From Planctomycetota bacterium (GTDB lineage: Bacteria; Planctomycetota; Brocadiia; Brocadiales; Brocadiaceae): a DNA stretch of 46,430 nt. The DNA lies in the NCBI GenBank assembly GCA_016873155.1, contig VGXX01000005.1, positions 1-46,430 of the forward strand, read 5' to 3'. A model generated the notes under the pieces. That model worked only from the letters and a program-made list of their open reading frames with translations. It ran no database searches and was not told the origin of the DNA. Both the position numbers and the translations under genes were made by a program. Below, piece by piece: positions 35,507-44,883 of the stretch (position 1 is its first letter; the number at the start of each line of letters is the position of its first letter).

Positions 35507-35585
35507 CTAGTTTTCTAAGGGGGATTCTCTATGCCATACATCATATAACCCGCTTAAATAAAATGAAAATTCCTATACAATCAAG

Positions 35586-38500
35586 CTATTTCTTGCCTTC
35601 TTGCTGAAGGTGTTTCTGTATGGTTTGGTCGGGAAAAGGCGCAATCGAACGGATATGAATATCCCGCTGCGGGAAGGAGATTTCGATTTTGTTCTTCCGG
35701 AACACTTCATCGATAGCAAAATTGAGTTCGCTCTGGGTAAACCATCGTTTACCAGGATCATCTGACCAAAAGTACAATTCAAAGATCAATGCGCTATCGC
35801 CAAACTCCGCAAACCGCACGAATGGCTCCGGGTATTTTCTTATGTTGGGATTCTGCCGGGCAATTTCCAACAAACACTTCTTTACCAGCAGGGTATCTGA
35901 GCCATACGCAACTCCTACTTTTACACACCCCCTTACCTGGGGAACCGGATGCGTCCAATTGGTAATCCTGCTCTCAATAAACTTTGAATTTGGCACGGTC
36001 ATGGTTGTACCATCCGGGGTGGTTATTGTGGTGCTCCTCGCATTGAATTTTTCAATTGTGCCCAATGCGCCGTCTTCCAGGGTAATAACATCGCCAACAC
36101 GCATGGGGCGCTCTATAAGCAGAATAACACCACTAATAAAGTTGCTAATAATGTTCTGCATACCAAATCCGATACCAATACCAAATGCGCCTGCAAAGAT
36201 TGCCAGACTTCGCAAAGGAATACCGGCTACAGTAAGCCCGATAAGTATGGCAATTCCCACGATAGCATAACGCACCATGGTTGATAACGTGTGTCTTGCA
36301 CCCCGATCAAGACGCAATTTATGAAACACTTTTTTATCCAGCAGGTTTTTTATATACCGCGCAATAAAAAATGAAACACCAAAGACGATTAACGCAATAA
36401 TTATTTTTAAGGGGGTGGTATATCTGCCTTCCTCAAAAACAAAACGATGCTGTAATGCACTGCCAATAGCGTTTAGAATTGCTCCGATCTGCCCAAAGGT
36501 TTTTTGCACCAGGTAGGGGGCGGCGGGCGAGTCTATTGAGTCACGAAACGTCCTGACCCATATGCGGATAATAATTACAGCCGCAATAATAGAAGCAACA
36601 TAATTAAACGATACTCTGTATATTGCCGTAACCGTGTGAAATTTCTTTTCATCGGGTGTGTCTTTTTTGATATGTTCCCTCTTCAGGCGCATCTCTCTGA
36701 CATAATTTAACCGATACACCAGGAACTTCCACACCCAGAATGCGATGAATGCAATGGCAAAACTCTTTACGCACGTTTTTAACAATACATAAGTTAGTAC
36801 AGGATATCCGAGGCTTCTTATGGTGAATAGAGAAACGATAAAGGCGATAAAGACCGGATAAATTACCGTTATTATACGATGGATAAACCTTCCTAATTGG
36901 CTTTCGGCGCCCGGCAATAATTTAAATATAAACACCCTCTGCGTTGCCAGCCACAATAAAAGCACTAACATCCCTACCCGATAAACAAACCATATCAACT
37001 CAATAACATCATGTTTGTATTCAAACACTCCCAGTACAGCAATTAGAGACAAGGAAATGAGGGAAAATAACAAGATACTATTTAACGACCTGTAGAGGTG
37101 TTTTGGGGATACATACGCCATTGAGGTAACTAATTTTTTATTCCCCTTTTCCGGGCTAAAAGCCTCAATCACAAAACCTTTGAAAACCCTGTAAGCGGCA
37201 ATATAGATGAGCACCTGTATCGTTGCCTTTGCTACCGGAATTTTTAGGTCAAAAAAAGCTGAGACAAGCACGGCAAGAATAGTCAATAATATGGCAAATA
37301 TACTTTTTTGCAGGATTATGAAAAGACTGTAGAAAAGTCTTGTTTTGTAGTCAGAAGGTTCCTCATATTCATAGAATTCAATTGCCTTTTTTGCGCAAAG
37401 ACGCCGGATACGTCGTTTCGTAAAATAACATCCCACGGCTAACAGCGCTATTCCGCACAATTTTACCCAGAACATGAGGGTATGCTTATTTTGTGCTACG
37501 TATGTTATAAAATCTTTTGTATGAACCCGGACGGCATTGAACAAATCGTCTAATAGAATATAGCTGCCTGCTATGTCTTTATATAACACAATAAATGTCT
37601 TTGTAGAAATCGAACTCCTTAACCTTGTCCAGACATTGGCCGCCTTCATAGTATTCAAGGTTTCTTTAGTCTCATCCAACAGGGCTAACGCATCTTTCTT
37701 GATTTCCAGTCGTTCATACAATCTGTCCAGTCTTGCGGATATGAGACCTGCCTGCTCTTCCAGTGTCTTTGCTATCTGGCGTGCATATTCCGTTGCCTTT
37801 CCTGCCAATTCTTTGTCTTCAAATACTGCTGCCTCTTTTTCAATTTTTGAAATTTCCTCATAGATGACGGATAGATTATCTGAAACCAGCTTTTCCTCCT
37901 GTTTTACAGAAGGGATGAGGCTTTCCAATGCCGTTATTGCCTCCGAGAAGCGTTTTATTTCCGACTCAACTTTTTTTAGCGATTCTTCAACGTCTTTTAA
38001 CGCCGCTCCTTTGTTTATTAAATCTTCGATTTCTGCTTCTAATTTTTTACATTCAGTAACGTCTTTATATCGTTGTGCGCCTATCGTGATAAGCTCGTCC
38101 TTCTTTTTTGCCACCAATCCAATTTGCTTGTGCACCTCGGCCTCTAACTCCAACACCCTCTTTTTCTCCGGGGAGGTAGTTACCATTTGTTCCTGTGCAA
38201 TTTCCTCAGTTTTCCTGGCTGTTTCCTGTATGGTCTTTTCTGCTTCTGCCCTCGTTACCTCAGCAACCTTCTGCGTTACCTCCTCGGCTTTTTTCGCAAC
38301 CTCCAATTCTGCCTGCTTCTTTTGTAATTCCTCTGTTTTTCGCTTTTCTTCCAACCGGCTGGCCTTTTCGGCCAAAAGGGCTGAATTGAGTTCTGCATTT
38401 TTCAATGCCAGCGAGGCTTCATCGTGACGAATTCCGGCTGTTTCCAATCGTATGGTAAATATCGTAATCCATTGGGTATTTACTGCCTTTTGCCACACTA

Positions 38501-39275
38501 ACGCATTGCTCACCTTCTCCAGCGCTGTCTTAAGAAGTCTCTCGTCCTTAATTTCTGCCTTTATCAGTTCTAAACTTATGTCAAGTTCTTGTCCCTTTGC
38601 GGATAGCCGCGTTTTAACATCCTCCAGTTCTCTGGTAAAATGTGAGACCTGTGTTTCTTTCTCCTTGAGATTTGCCTGCACGGCCGTAACATAGCCCTTT
38701 GCAATGTCCGCCTCTTTTCTTGTCGTGGCTGCCTGATCGGAAGACGTTACGGCAAGCGTTTCTGCCAGCTTTATAACTGAACTTAATAAGATGAGGCGGT
38801 CGGCGTAAACCTTTGATTGATTTTGAAGGGCTGCAATCCGGTCCTTATAGGCCTGTATCTGTTCGTTGTCTACATCTATCTTTTGTTTGACAATTTTAAG
38901 TTCCTTATCCAGCAATTCCAGAAATTTAGGATTTGTCTCTTTTGTCTGATAGAGATTTTTAGCCCGTTGTAATTCCTCAAGATAAATAGTCGTTGTTTCA
39001 GCGTCATTTTCTAAATCCGATATCACACGTTCTATTTCATTAATGGATTTACCCTGTATGGTTTTTAACTCTTCTGCCTTTATTCGGGCTGTTTCAATAT
39101 CTTCGGCTTTTACTGTTATGCCTGTTTCGGCGAGTTTCACTTCGTCGGCCTTTTTCTCAAGAGATTGTGACTGAACATCAGCACAGAGGCATATCCATAT
39201 AAAGCAAATGCCCAGCTTTTGCAGTAATGAAAAAGCATTTCTTGTATAAAACATCCTGCACTTAAAAAACATCAC
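35586..39275 (-). CDS. MscK/KefA-like large mechanosensitive channel
   Basis: A 1229-aa protein of the large MscS subfamily. It has an N-terminal signal-like segment (LLQKLGICFIWICLCADVQS) and a very long periplasmic coiled coil rich in Glu, Lys and Ala (about residues 40-560). Several transmembrane helices follow (about 600-960). The C-terminal MscS module has the pore helix 'AIFAGAFGIGIGFGMQNIIS' and the 'GVILLIERPMRVGDVITLED' beta domain. It should open on membrane tension and release ions during osmotic downshock. The start could also be the in-frame Met at 39254. It is near the family's maximum size because of the coiled coil. Confidence 0.93.
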   Translation of the reverse strand: MMFFKCRMFYTRNAFSLLQKLGICFIWICLCADVQSQSLEKKADEVKLAETGITVKAEDIETARIKAEELKTIQGKSINEIERVISDLENDAETTTIYLEELQRAKNLYQTKETNPKFLELLDKELKIVKQKIDVDNEQIQAYKDRIAALQNQSKVYADRLILLSSVIKLAETLAVTSSDQAATTRKEADIAKGYVTAVQANLKEKETQVSHFTRELEDVKTRLSAKGQELDISLELIKAEIKDERLLKTALEKVSNALVWQKAVNTQWITIFTIRLETAGIRHDEASLALKNAELNSALLAEKASRLEEKRKTEELQKKQAELEVAKKAEEVTQKVAEVTRAEAEKTIQETARKTEEIAQEQMVTTSPEKKRVLELEAEVHKQIGLVAKKKDELITIGAQRYKDVTECKKLEAEIEDLINKGAALKDVEESLKKVESEIKRFSEAITALESLIPSVKQEEKLVSDNLSVIYEEISKIEKEAAVFEDKELAGKATEYARQIAKTLEEQAGLISARLDRLYERLEIKKDALALLDETKETLNTMKAANVWTRLRSSISTKTFIVLYKDIAGSYILLDDLFNAVRVHTKDFITYVAQNKHTLMFWVKLCGIALLAVGCYFTKRRIRRLCAKKAIEFYEYEEPSDYKTRLFYSLFIILQKSIFAILLTILAVLVSAFFDLKIPVAKATIQVLIYIAAYRVFKGFVIEAFSPEKGNKKLVTSMAYVSPKHLYRSLNSILLFSLISLSLIAVLGVFEYKHDVIELIWFVYRVGMLVLLLWLATQRVFIFKLLPGAESQLGRFIHRIITVIYPVFIAFIVSLFTIRSLGYPVLTYVLLKTCVKSFAIAFIAFWVWKFLVYRLNYVREMRLKREHIKKDTPDEKKFHTVTAIYRVSFNYVASIIAAVIIIRIWVRTFRDSIDSPAAPYLVQKTFGQIGAILNAIGSALQHRFVFEEGRYTTPLKIIIALIVFGVSFFIARYIKNLLDKKVFHKLRLDRGARHTLSTMVRYAIVGIAILIGLTVAGIPLRSLAIFAGAFGIGIGFGMQNIISNFISGVILLIERPMRVGDVITLEDGALGTIEKFNARSTTITTPDGTTMTVPNSKFIESRITNWTHPVPQVRGCVKVGVAYGSDTLLVKKCLLEIARQNPNIRKYPEPFVRFAEFGDSALIFELYFWSDDPGKRWFTQSELNFAIDEVFRKNKIEISFPQRDIHIRSIAPFPDQTIQKHLQQEGKK

Positions 39276-39576
39276 TATTCTCCTATAACACGATGAAATA
39301 TTGTACCGTTTAAACGGTGTTGCCGTGGGATAAGCCGTGAAAATTTTTTACCTAATTTTTACGGATTGAAAATATATTTGATCTTTTCACGAAAAAACAT
39401 AGCTGATTGTCCACGCCTGCAACGAACGCACCGGAAGGGCTGTTATTTTTCTTGTCTTGACGCAACGTTACGAACTGTATTCCTATCAGAAGCCTTTTTG
39501 CGTATGCTGGAGAGGCAAATGCAAAAACTACAAGTGCAGTACGGGTAAATCCATCTTCTGCCCCGGTTTGTTTTCA
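39276..39576. other. Intergenic region
   Basis: No gene can be supported in these 300 bp between the mscK-like gene and the transporter gene. A 60-codon frame at 39366-39548 has no ribosome binding site and an unconvincing composition. Confidence 0.5.
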
Positions 39577-40920
39577 TCAGTAGCATTTTCCCTGGAGGAG
39601 ATAATATCGCAGCCAGATATATACGGTTGACAGTATGATCGTTTCAACGGTAATGGGTATCGCATAGATAATGAATTTTTTAAACGAGATCGGGTACCCT
39701 GCCTTTTCCGCCAGACCTATTGTGATAACATTGGCAGATGCACCGACCGGAGAACCGTTTCCTCCAAGGCACGCCCCAAGCGCCAGTGACCACCATACCG
39801 GCATAAGGGTTGAGTGCTGAAGAAAGGGCTTTATATCCCATCCGCCCGGCAATACGGACACTGCCGTATCCCTCACCAAAGGAATCATGCTCGCTACAAA
39901 AGGAATGTTGTCAACAATCGCTGAACCTATTGCTGAAAACCACAACATTGCAATCGATAGAGTGAACATGCTCTCGGCGTTTGGTCTTGTTAGCGTTATC
40001 AGGCCTTCAGAAAGTTTTGAAATGAGGCCGACCTTAACGACACCGCCTACAATAATAAATAATCCTATAAAGAAGAAAAGGGTTGACCATTCTAACTCAC
40101 GAAACACATGATGCACGTCCTTTTTCGAGATGATAAGCAGTATTGCCGCGCCGACGAGCGCTATGGTCGCCGGTTCATAGTGAAACAACCCATGAAAAAC
40201 AAATCCAAGCATCACCATGCCCAAAACACCAAGAGACTTTTTCAACAAACCAGCGTCTTTAATCAAGGCGTATTCGTCCATAGCGAGTATCTTCTTCCGT
40301 ACTTCCTCTTTAACATGCAACTTTTTCCCGAAAATGAATTTCATGGTCAGGATAAACCCAGCAAACACGAATAAAACGGCAGGCGTTAGATGATAAATAA
40401 AGTCCATAAAAGTAAGCTGTACCTTGCTGGCAATCATCATATTTGGGGGATCGCCGATGAGCGTTGCCGTGCCGCCGATATTGCAGGCCATAACCTCTGA
40501 AATCATAAAAGGAAATGGATCCAGTTCCAACTCCTCTGCAATGAACAACGCTACAGGGACAAGAAGCAAAACTGTTGTAACGTTATCAAGCAGCGCGGAT
40601 GCAAACGCAGTTATACAGGCAAAGAAAACGAGAATCAGAAACGGTTTGCCTTTTGCGAGTTTTGCCGACTTAATTGCAATGAATTGAAATATCCCCGTTT
40701 TCTTGAGGATGTCGACGATAATCATCATGCTTATGAGTAAAAATATCACGTTATAATCTATCGCGTAATGTTCATCATAAAAGGCCTCGTGCTGACTGAC
40801 GATTTTGAGAAGTATCATCAATCCGGCGCCAATCAATGCCACCTTTGTTTTATCAAGTTTTTCCGAGACAATTAACCCAAACGACACAAGAAATATTAAA
40901 GTAGCAATCCAAAAGACCAT
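39577..40920 (-). CDS. ArsB/NhaD-type ion transporter
   Basis: A 447-aa protein of the ion transporter superfamily with about 11-12 hydrophobic helices. The paired signature loops 'ALLDNVTTVLLLVPVALFIA' and 'SAIVDNIPFVASMIPLV' (internal repeats with DN) and 'NIGGTATLIGDPPNMMIASK' / 'GGNGSPVGASANVITIGLAE' are typical of ArsB, NhaD and P-protein homologues. A Na+/H+ antiporter (NhaD) or a dicarboxylate/anion carrier are the main options. The arsenite-pump role lacks support because no ars genes are near. Confidence 0.88.
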   Translation of the reverse strand: MVFWIATLIFLVSFGLIVSEKLDKTKVALIGAGLMILLKIVSQHEAFYDEHYAIDYNVIFLLISMMIIVDILKKTGIFQFIAIKSAKLAKGKPFLILVFFACITAFASALLDNVTTVLLLVPVALFIAEELELDPFPFMISEVMACNIGGTATLIGDPPNMMIASKVQLTFMDFIYHLTPAVLFVFAGFILTMKFIFGKKLHVKEEVRKKILAMDEYALIKDAGLLKKSLGVLGMVMLGFVFHGLFHYEPATIALVGAAILLIISKKDVHHVFRELEWSTLFFFIGLFIIVGGVVKVGLISKLSEGLITLTRPNAESMFTLSIAMLWFSAIGSAIVDNIPFVASMIPLVRDTAVSVLPGGWDIKPFLQHSTLMPVWWSLALGACLGGNGSPVGASANVITIGLAEKAGYPISFKKFIIYAIPITVETIILSTVYIWLRYYLLQGKCY

Positions 40921-41101
40921 AATGTTTTTTCCTCATTTTTATTAAAATAATTGATTATCTAATTCAAAAAAGTAAAATAGACTATCATAAAAATCTTTAA
41001 TTAAAAACAGTAAATTTTCAAGCAAGAGAATTTTTTGTATTTCATGATGCGGCCCGGTTTAAAGAATTAAAATATTTTTCACAGAAGGGGGATATTGGCG
41101 T

Positions 41102-41557
41102 ATGAAGGTTAAGGACATTATGAGTACAGACCCAACGGTAGTTCCTATCTCAGGCACATTTTTAAACCTTATGGAAATGCTTGGGAGGATCAGATTTCAC
41201 GTCATATTCGTGGTTGACCAGGATGAAAAACTTGCCGGGGTTGTAACCGAGACAGATCTTTTAAAGGTGCTTATGCCGAAGTATTTAAATACGGGCGACG
41301 TGTTATTTTCGATTATGGATGAAGATTATTTTGACAAAAGATGTCATGAGTGCAAAGATTTGAGTATTACTGAAATTATGTCAAAACCGATTATGGAAGC
41401 CACGGCTAAAGAGGATGATACCGTAATCAAGGTAGCCGCTGCCTTGCTAAACAAAAAAATACATGCTGTCCCCGTGTTAAGGGATGGCAAAGTTGTAGGC
41501 ATTGTATCCAGGTTACTCCTTTTACGGTATATGACGAAGATTATCAAAAAGAAATAG
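41102..41557 (+). CDS. Two-CBS-domain protein
   Basis: A 151-aa protein made of a CBS pair. The first domain begins 'KVKDIMSTDPTVVPISGTFL' with 'HVIFVVDQDEKLAGVVTETD', and the second has 'EIMSKPIMEATAKEDDTVIK' with 'IHAVPVLRDGKVVGIVSR'. CBS pairs bind adenine nucleotides and regulate partner proteins. Between the two domains lies a non-CBS insert with 'DEDYFDKRCHECKD', including two Cys. A paralogue, broken after its KIH codon, lies 600 bp away on the opposite strand. GGGGG at 41086-41090 serves as Shine-Dalgarno. Confidence 0.92.
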   Translation: MKVKDIMSTDPTVVPISGTFLNLMEMLGRIRFHVIFVVDQDEKLAGVVTETDLLKVLMPKYLNTGDVLFSIMDEDYFDKRCHECKDLSITEIMSKPIMEATAKEDDTVIKVAAALLNKKIHAVPVLRDGKVVGIVSRLLLLRYMTKIIKKK

Positions 41558-41639
41558 CTTTTATTTCTTCAAGCAGGGTTTTTTAATTGCAGAGGAATTC
41601 TATTTTATTTAAGCGAACCATAAGATGACATGGTTACAG

Positions 41640-42159
41640 GTAGAGTAGGGAACTGGCGTAGTGGTTTAGGTTTGGCCTATCCCCATTTTCATGAGGACGT
41701 ATCCGTATCTGTCCCTTTCGTCGACAGTGCCTCACGAGCCTAACCATGCTCTATTTCCAACTCCCCCTCGTCAAACCGTACGTTCAGTTTTCCCGAATAC
41801 GGCTTTCCAATCATCTTCTTCCACTGGCTTTCGCAGTTTGCGTCCAGCGGGCAGTCGTTTCTTTCTCCTGCGTGTCACCCTTGCTACCCCGGAAGTCTAC
41901 CTACTGGTTCTGGCAGTTATCGTTATAGTAGGTATGGCAGCCTTCCCCTTTTGACCACAGGGTCGGCAACTCCTTCTCTGAATTAACGAGGCTGCTTATA
42001 GGTTCGCTTGCGCTGCGACCCGCAGGTTTGCTCGACTCTCCAACGAGAGCCTTTGTCAGGGAACTTTGCGTTTCGGGTTGCCCTTAACACCTCCCTCTAG
42101 CTGCGTGGGTGAACTGCCGTTTTCCCACTGTCGGACTTTAACCGACTAGTCATACGCTA
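41640..42159 (-). ncRNA. Group II intron-like ribozyme without ORF
   Basis: On the minus strand the stretch carries typical group II intron blocks in order: 'CTAGTCGGTTAAAGTCCGAC' (domain I), 'AAGGGCAACCCGAAACGC', and near 41810-41775 a domain V hairpin with AAGCCGTAT and ACGTACGGTTT stems, AGC triad, GAAA-type loop and two-base bulge. About 135 nt later it ends 'CCCTACTCTAC'. No reverse transcriptase or maturase frame is present in these 520 bp, so it would need help in trans. The 5' end reads GTATG rather than GTGYG. A plus-strand frame across it (VPHEPNHA) is a well-known spurious product of such introns. Confidence 0.72.
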
Positions 42160-42528
42160 TACACGGCATACGTGTATTTTATTAACAACCATAAATGCCG
42201 CAGCCTTTATTATAGGGTCATCTTCACCAACAATGAAGATCACTATTGACATTATTTCATTAACTGTGAGATTTTTACTTTCTACGCATTTTCTTTCAAA
42301 GTAGTTTTCGTCCATTACAAAAATAAGCGTTTCATCCACGGTTATGTATTTGGGAACAAGCATCTTTATAATATCCCCTTCGGTTATAATTCCCACCAGC
42401 TTGTCTTTTTCATCAACCACAAAAATGACATGATATTTGACCTCACCCAATATCTTTATAAGACGTTCAAAGGTGTCCGAGGTTCGAATAATATCGGGCG
42501 ATGGATCCATTACGTCTTTTACTTTCAT
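42157..42528 (-). pseudogene. CBS-pair gene truncated by the intron-like element
   Basis: The first 120 residues parallel the CBS protein at 41102: 'KVKDVMDPSPDIIRTSDTFE', 'HVIFVVDEKDKLVGIITEGD', 'MDENYFERKC', 'NEIMSIVIF', and 'MVVNKIH'. Right after KIH, where the paralogue continues AVPVLRDGKV, the frame enters the intron-like sequence and stops. No sequence coding for the missing 30 residues is found on the other side of the element, so even splicing would not restore the gene. It is probably inactive or makes a short protein. Confidence 0.82.
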
Positions 42529-42565
42529 GGTTTTGCATTTCTTTTATAATAATCTTAAAATTAAG

Positions 42566-42693
42566 GTAACAATTTAGTTTTTTGAAAAAATTCCCTATAA
42601 TAATCTGTTACAAGCCACGTAGGGGCAGGTTTGAAACCTGCCCCTACAATAAATACCATTCGTGCGGGGTTTTTCAAAAAACTAAATTGTTAC
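42566..42693. mobile_element. 128-bp MITE-like element with perfect 24-bp TIRs
   Basis: The terminal segments 42566-42589 and 42670-42693 are exact reverse complements (GTAACAATTTAGTTTTTTGA... at the left). The interior contains a perfect 29-bp palindrome at 42619-42647 (arms GTAGGGGCAGGTTT), the same core as other palindromes in the window. There is no ORF. It separates the truncated CBS gene from the repeat-protein gene. An alternative is a large terminator hairpin. Confidence 0.78.
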
Positions 42694-42747
42694 GTTGGAC
42701 ATTATTATAGTTTGCAATTTGTAATACACAAACGTTTTACTAAGAAA

Positions 42748-43710
42748 TTAGTGATGACTTTCCGGATTATATCCAACAACATATATATTATCCTTCCTAT
42801 TTCCCCATATACCTACCAAGAGGTAATTGGTGACGCTTTTATGTTTCATCCATTTTGCACCATCGTAATACAGTATGGTACCATTGTCTCCGACGGAAAT
42901 TATGTTGTTTTTGTCAACACCCCATATCACTCTCAGCCAGTTAGTGGTATTACTTGCATGGTTAGACCACTTTGTTCCATCATAATGGAGAATAATGCCG
43001 TCAGCGCCGACAATAAAGACGTTGTTCGGATCTGTTCCCCAAACACTCATAAATCGTTTATTGGTAATTTGAACAGATTTCTCCCATTTCTTACCGTTAT
43101 AATGAAGTACAGTACCATAATCTCCAACAACGTAAACATCGTCTTCCCCATTGCCCCAAACACCATAAAGCCAGTTGGTAGTACCGCTGTTTTGTTCTTT
43201 CCATGCCTTTCCATCATAGTAAAGTATCTTTCCTAAACTACCAACAACGAATATACAATCGTCACGAAAACCCCAGATGCCGCTCAGCCAATTCACTACA
43301 TAGTGCTCAAGGCTTCTCCATTCAATACTGTCGTGATGAAGGATCGTGCCATGGTCTCCTACAATATAGATGTTGTTACGACTTTTACCCCATATTTGGG
43401 TTAATTTTGAAGTAATACGGCTTTTTTGCCCTTCCCACGATTTACCATTGTAATGGAGTATCGTACCATGTTTACCAATTGCAAAGATATTGTTATCATC
43501 GAACCCAAAAATATCATTCAGCCACATGTTGAATCCATGGTAAACAGTGTTCCATACCTCCCCGTTATAGTGAAGTATGATGCTGTCGCATTTGTCATGC
43601 TCCATGTTCTGTTTTTCTAAACCCCACTCATTTGCAAAGGTTACATCAATAGGTAAAAATTGAAAAACTATGAAGAGATAACAAATAAATAATTTTATAA
43701 TTGTTCTCAT
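42748..43710 (-). CDS. Secreted beta-propeller-like repeat protein
   Basis: A 320-aa protein with a signal peptide (IKLFICYLFIVFQFLPIDVT, cleaved about FAN). It has about seven repeats of about 41 residues, each with a core of the type 'W...N.I.VVG..GTILHYDG..W'. Examples are 'NIYIVGDHGTILHHDSIEW', 'DVYVVGDYGTVLHYNGKKW' and 'NVFIVGADGIILHYDGTKW'. The spacing suits blades of a WD40/YCF48-like propeller, probably extracytoplasmic and used for protein contact. No catalytic motif is visible. The name of the family is uncertain; the fold is inferred from the repeat. Confidence 0.8.
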   Translation of the reverse strand: MRTIIKLFICYLFIVFQFLPIDVTFANEWGLEKQNMEHDKCDSIILHYNGEVWNTVYHGFNMWLNDIFGFDDNNIFAIGKHGTILHYNGKSWEGQKSRITSKLTQIWGKSRNNIYIVGDHGTILHHDSIEWRSLEHYVVNWLSGIWGFRDDCIFVVGSLGKILYYDGKAWKEQNSGTTNWLYGVWGNGEDDVYVVGDYGTVLHYNGKKWEKSVQITNKRFMSVWGTDPNNVFIVGADGIILHYDGTKWSNHASNTTNWLRVIWGVDKNNIISVGDNGTILYYDGAKWMKHKSVTNYLLVGIWGNRKDNIYVVGYNPESHH

Positions 43711-43773
43711 AAATGTTCCTTAGCGGTTCCTATCTACCACCAGAAGGTATTGTTTCATTATCAAGATTAAAAT

Positions 43774-44754
43774 CTACTTAAGCATATACGTTCCGAGGGA
43801 AAAATACGAGGTTAATGAAATAATGTCGGCAATCGCCAATACCAGCGGACATGAGGCATGCGCCGGATTTGCACCGATCTTTTTAAAGAGAATCGGCAGA
43901 CTGCACCCAAGAAAGGAGGCATTGATAAGGGTCAGCAAAATAGTGAGAAACAACACCAGGGAAAAGTCCCGGTTCCCAATCCAGAAAATGGATACGAAAT
44001 AGAGCAACCCGCCACACAATAAACCCATTTTAGTCCCAACCAGCACTTCATAAACGACCAATCTCCTCAATTTAATGGTTTTATCAAGACAGGAAAGTGT
44101 GACGGCTACGGCCTGTGTTCCGATGCTCTCGGCAAGCCCCAGGATGATGGTGATAAAGAAGGCAATAAAAATAAATTCCTCGAGTGTTCTGCCGAATAGT
44201 TTTGTAATAAACGCGCAGGCAAGCCCGCTTGAGATGTTAAAAAGGAGATAGGGAAACCTCAAAAAGGCGCTTTTTAAGACGGTGGGCTTTCTGAATTCCT
44301 CTAATTGAATGCCGATTATTTTGAGAAGATCGTCGCGTTCATGTTCCGTTTTCTCTTCAATGGCTAGTGTGTCTTCTATAAAATCATTTGCCCGTGCAAT
44401 ACCAACAAGTTTTCCGTGTTCGTCAACAACAGGAAAGGCAATGAACTTATAAAATAAAAAAAACTCCAGCGCCGTATCTGCGGAAGAATCGGCGGTCAAC
44501 CGGATCGGGTTGCGCACCATAATGTCAGAAATTTTTGTTTCTTTATGAGCCGTTATAAGCCTTCTTATGGGTACAACACCAGCCAGTTTTCCTTCTTTAT
44601 CGGTCACATAGCAGTAATAAATATTTCCGGTAAGGTTACTATTGCGAATTAATTCAAGCGCGGCCTGTGCCGTGTCATCGGATGAAACGGCAAGCATTTC
44701 AGCGCTGAATTTGAATTCAAATTTGTTTTTCCCTGGTTTTTTACGAAACAGCAT
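43774..44754 (-). CDS. MgtE-like Mg2+ transporter lacking the N-terminal domain
   Basis: A 326-aa protein. A CBS pair fills residues 20-130 ('KLAGVVPIRRLITAHKETKI', 'IMVRNPIRLTADSSADTALE', 'IAFPVVDEHGKLVGIARAND'). The MgtE membrane domain with five helices follows ('RFPYLLFNISSGLACAFITK', 'GLAESIGTQAVAVTLSCL', 'CPLVLAIADIISLTSYFSLG'). The pore Asp of the last segment is retained. The about 130-residue MgtE N domain, which closes the channel with CBS at high Mg2+, is absent, so gating may differ. Full MgtE is near 450 aa. Confidence 0.88.
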   Translation of the reverse strand: MLFRKKPGKNKFEFKFSAEMLAVSSDDTAQAALELIRNSNLTGNIYYCYVTDKEGKLAGVVPIRRLITAHKETKISDIMVRNPIRLTADSSADTALEFFLFYKFIAFPVVDEHGKLVGIARANDFIEDTLAIEEKTEHERDDLLKIIGIQLEEFRKPTVLKSAFLRFPYLLFNISSGLACAFITKLFGRTLEEFIFIAFFITIILGLAESIGTQAVAVTLSCLDKTIKLRRLVVYEVLVGTKMGLLCGGLLYFVSIFWIGNRDFSLVLFLTILLTLINASFLGCSLPILFKKIGANPAHASCPLVLAIADIISLTSYFSLGTYMLK

Positions 44755-44883
44755 AACGGGTTAACCATGTCTAATCTAAGCGGGTTGAAGGAGTAATTGT
44801 TTTTGTATATGCGACGAAATTATTATAAGTCCCTTTTTAAAGAAATCAACCCCAGAATGATTTTTTCAAAAAATGTTGTCAAA

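Noticed and set aside
37573-38694. Long plus-strand frames opposite the mscK-like gene
   Set aside because: They are antisense to the coiled-coil coding region, Ser/Phe-rich as expected from reversed Lys/Glu codons, and lack start signals.
39366-39548. 60-codon plus-strand frame upstream of the mscK-like gene
   Set aside because: There is no ribosome binding site, and the composition is not protein-like enough to support a gene.
41691-41954. 87-codon frame with VPHEPNHA
   Set aside because: It is a known kind of spurious translation across group II intron sequence.
42631-43620. Plus-strand frames opposite the repeat protein
   Set aside because: They mirror the 41-residue repeats of the minus-strand gene and show no independent coding signal.
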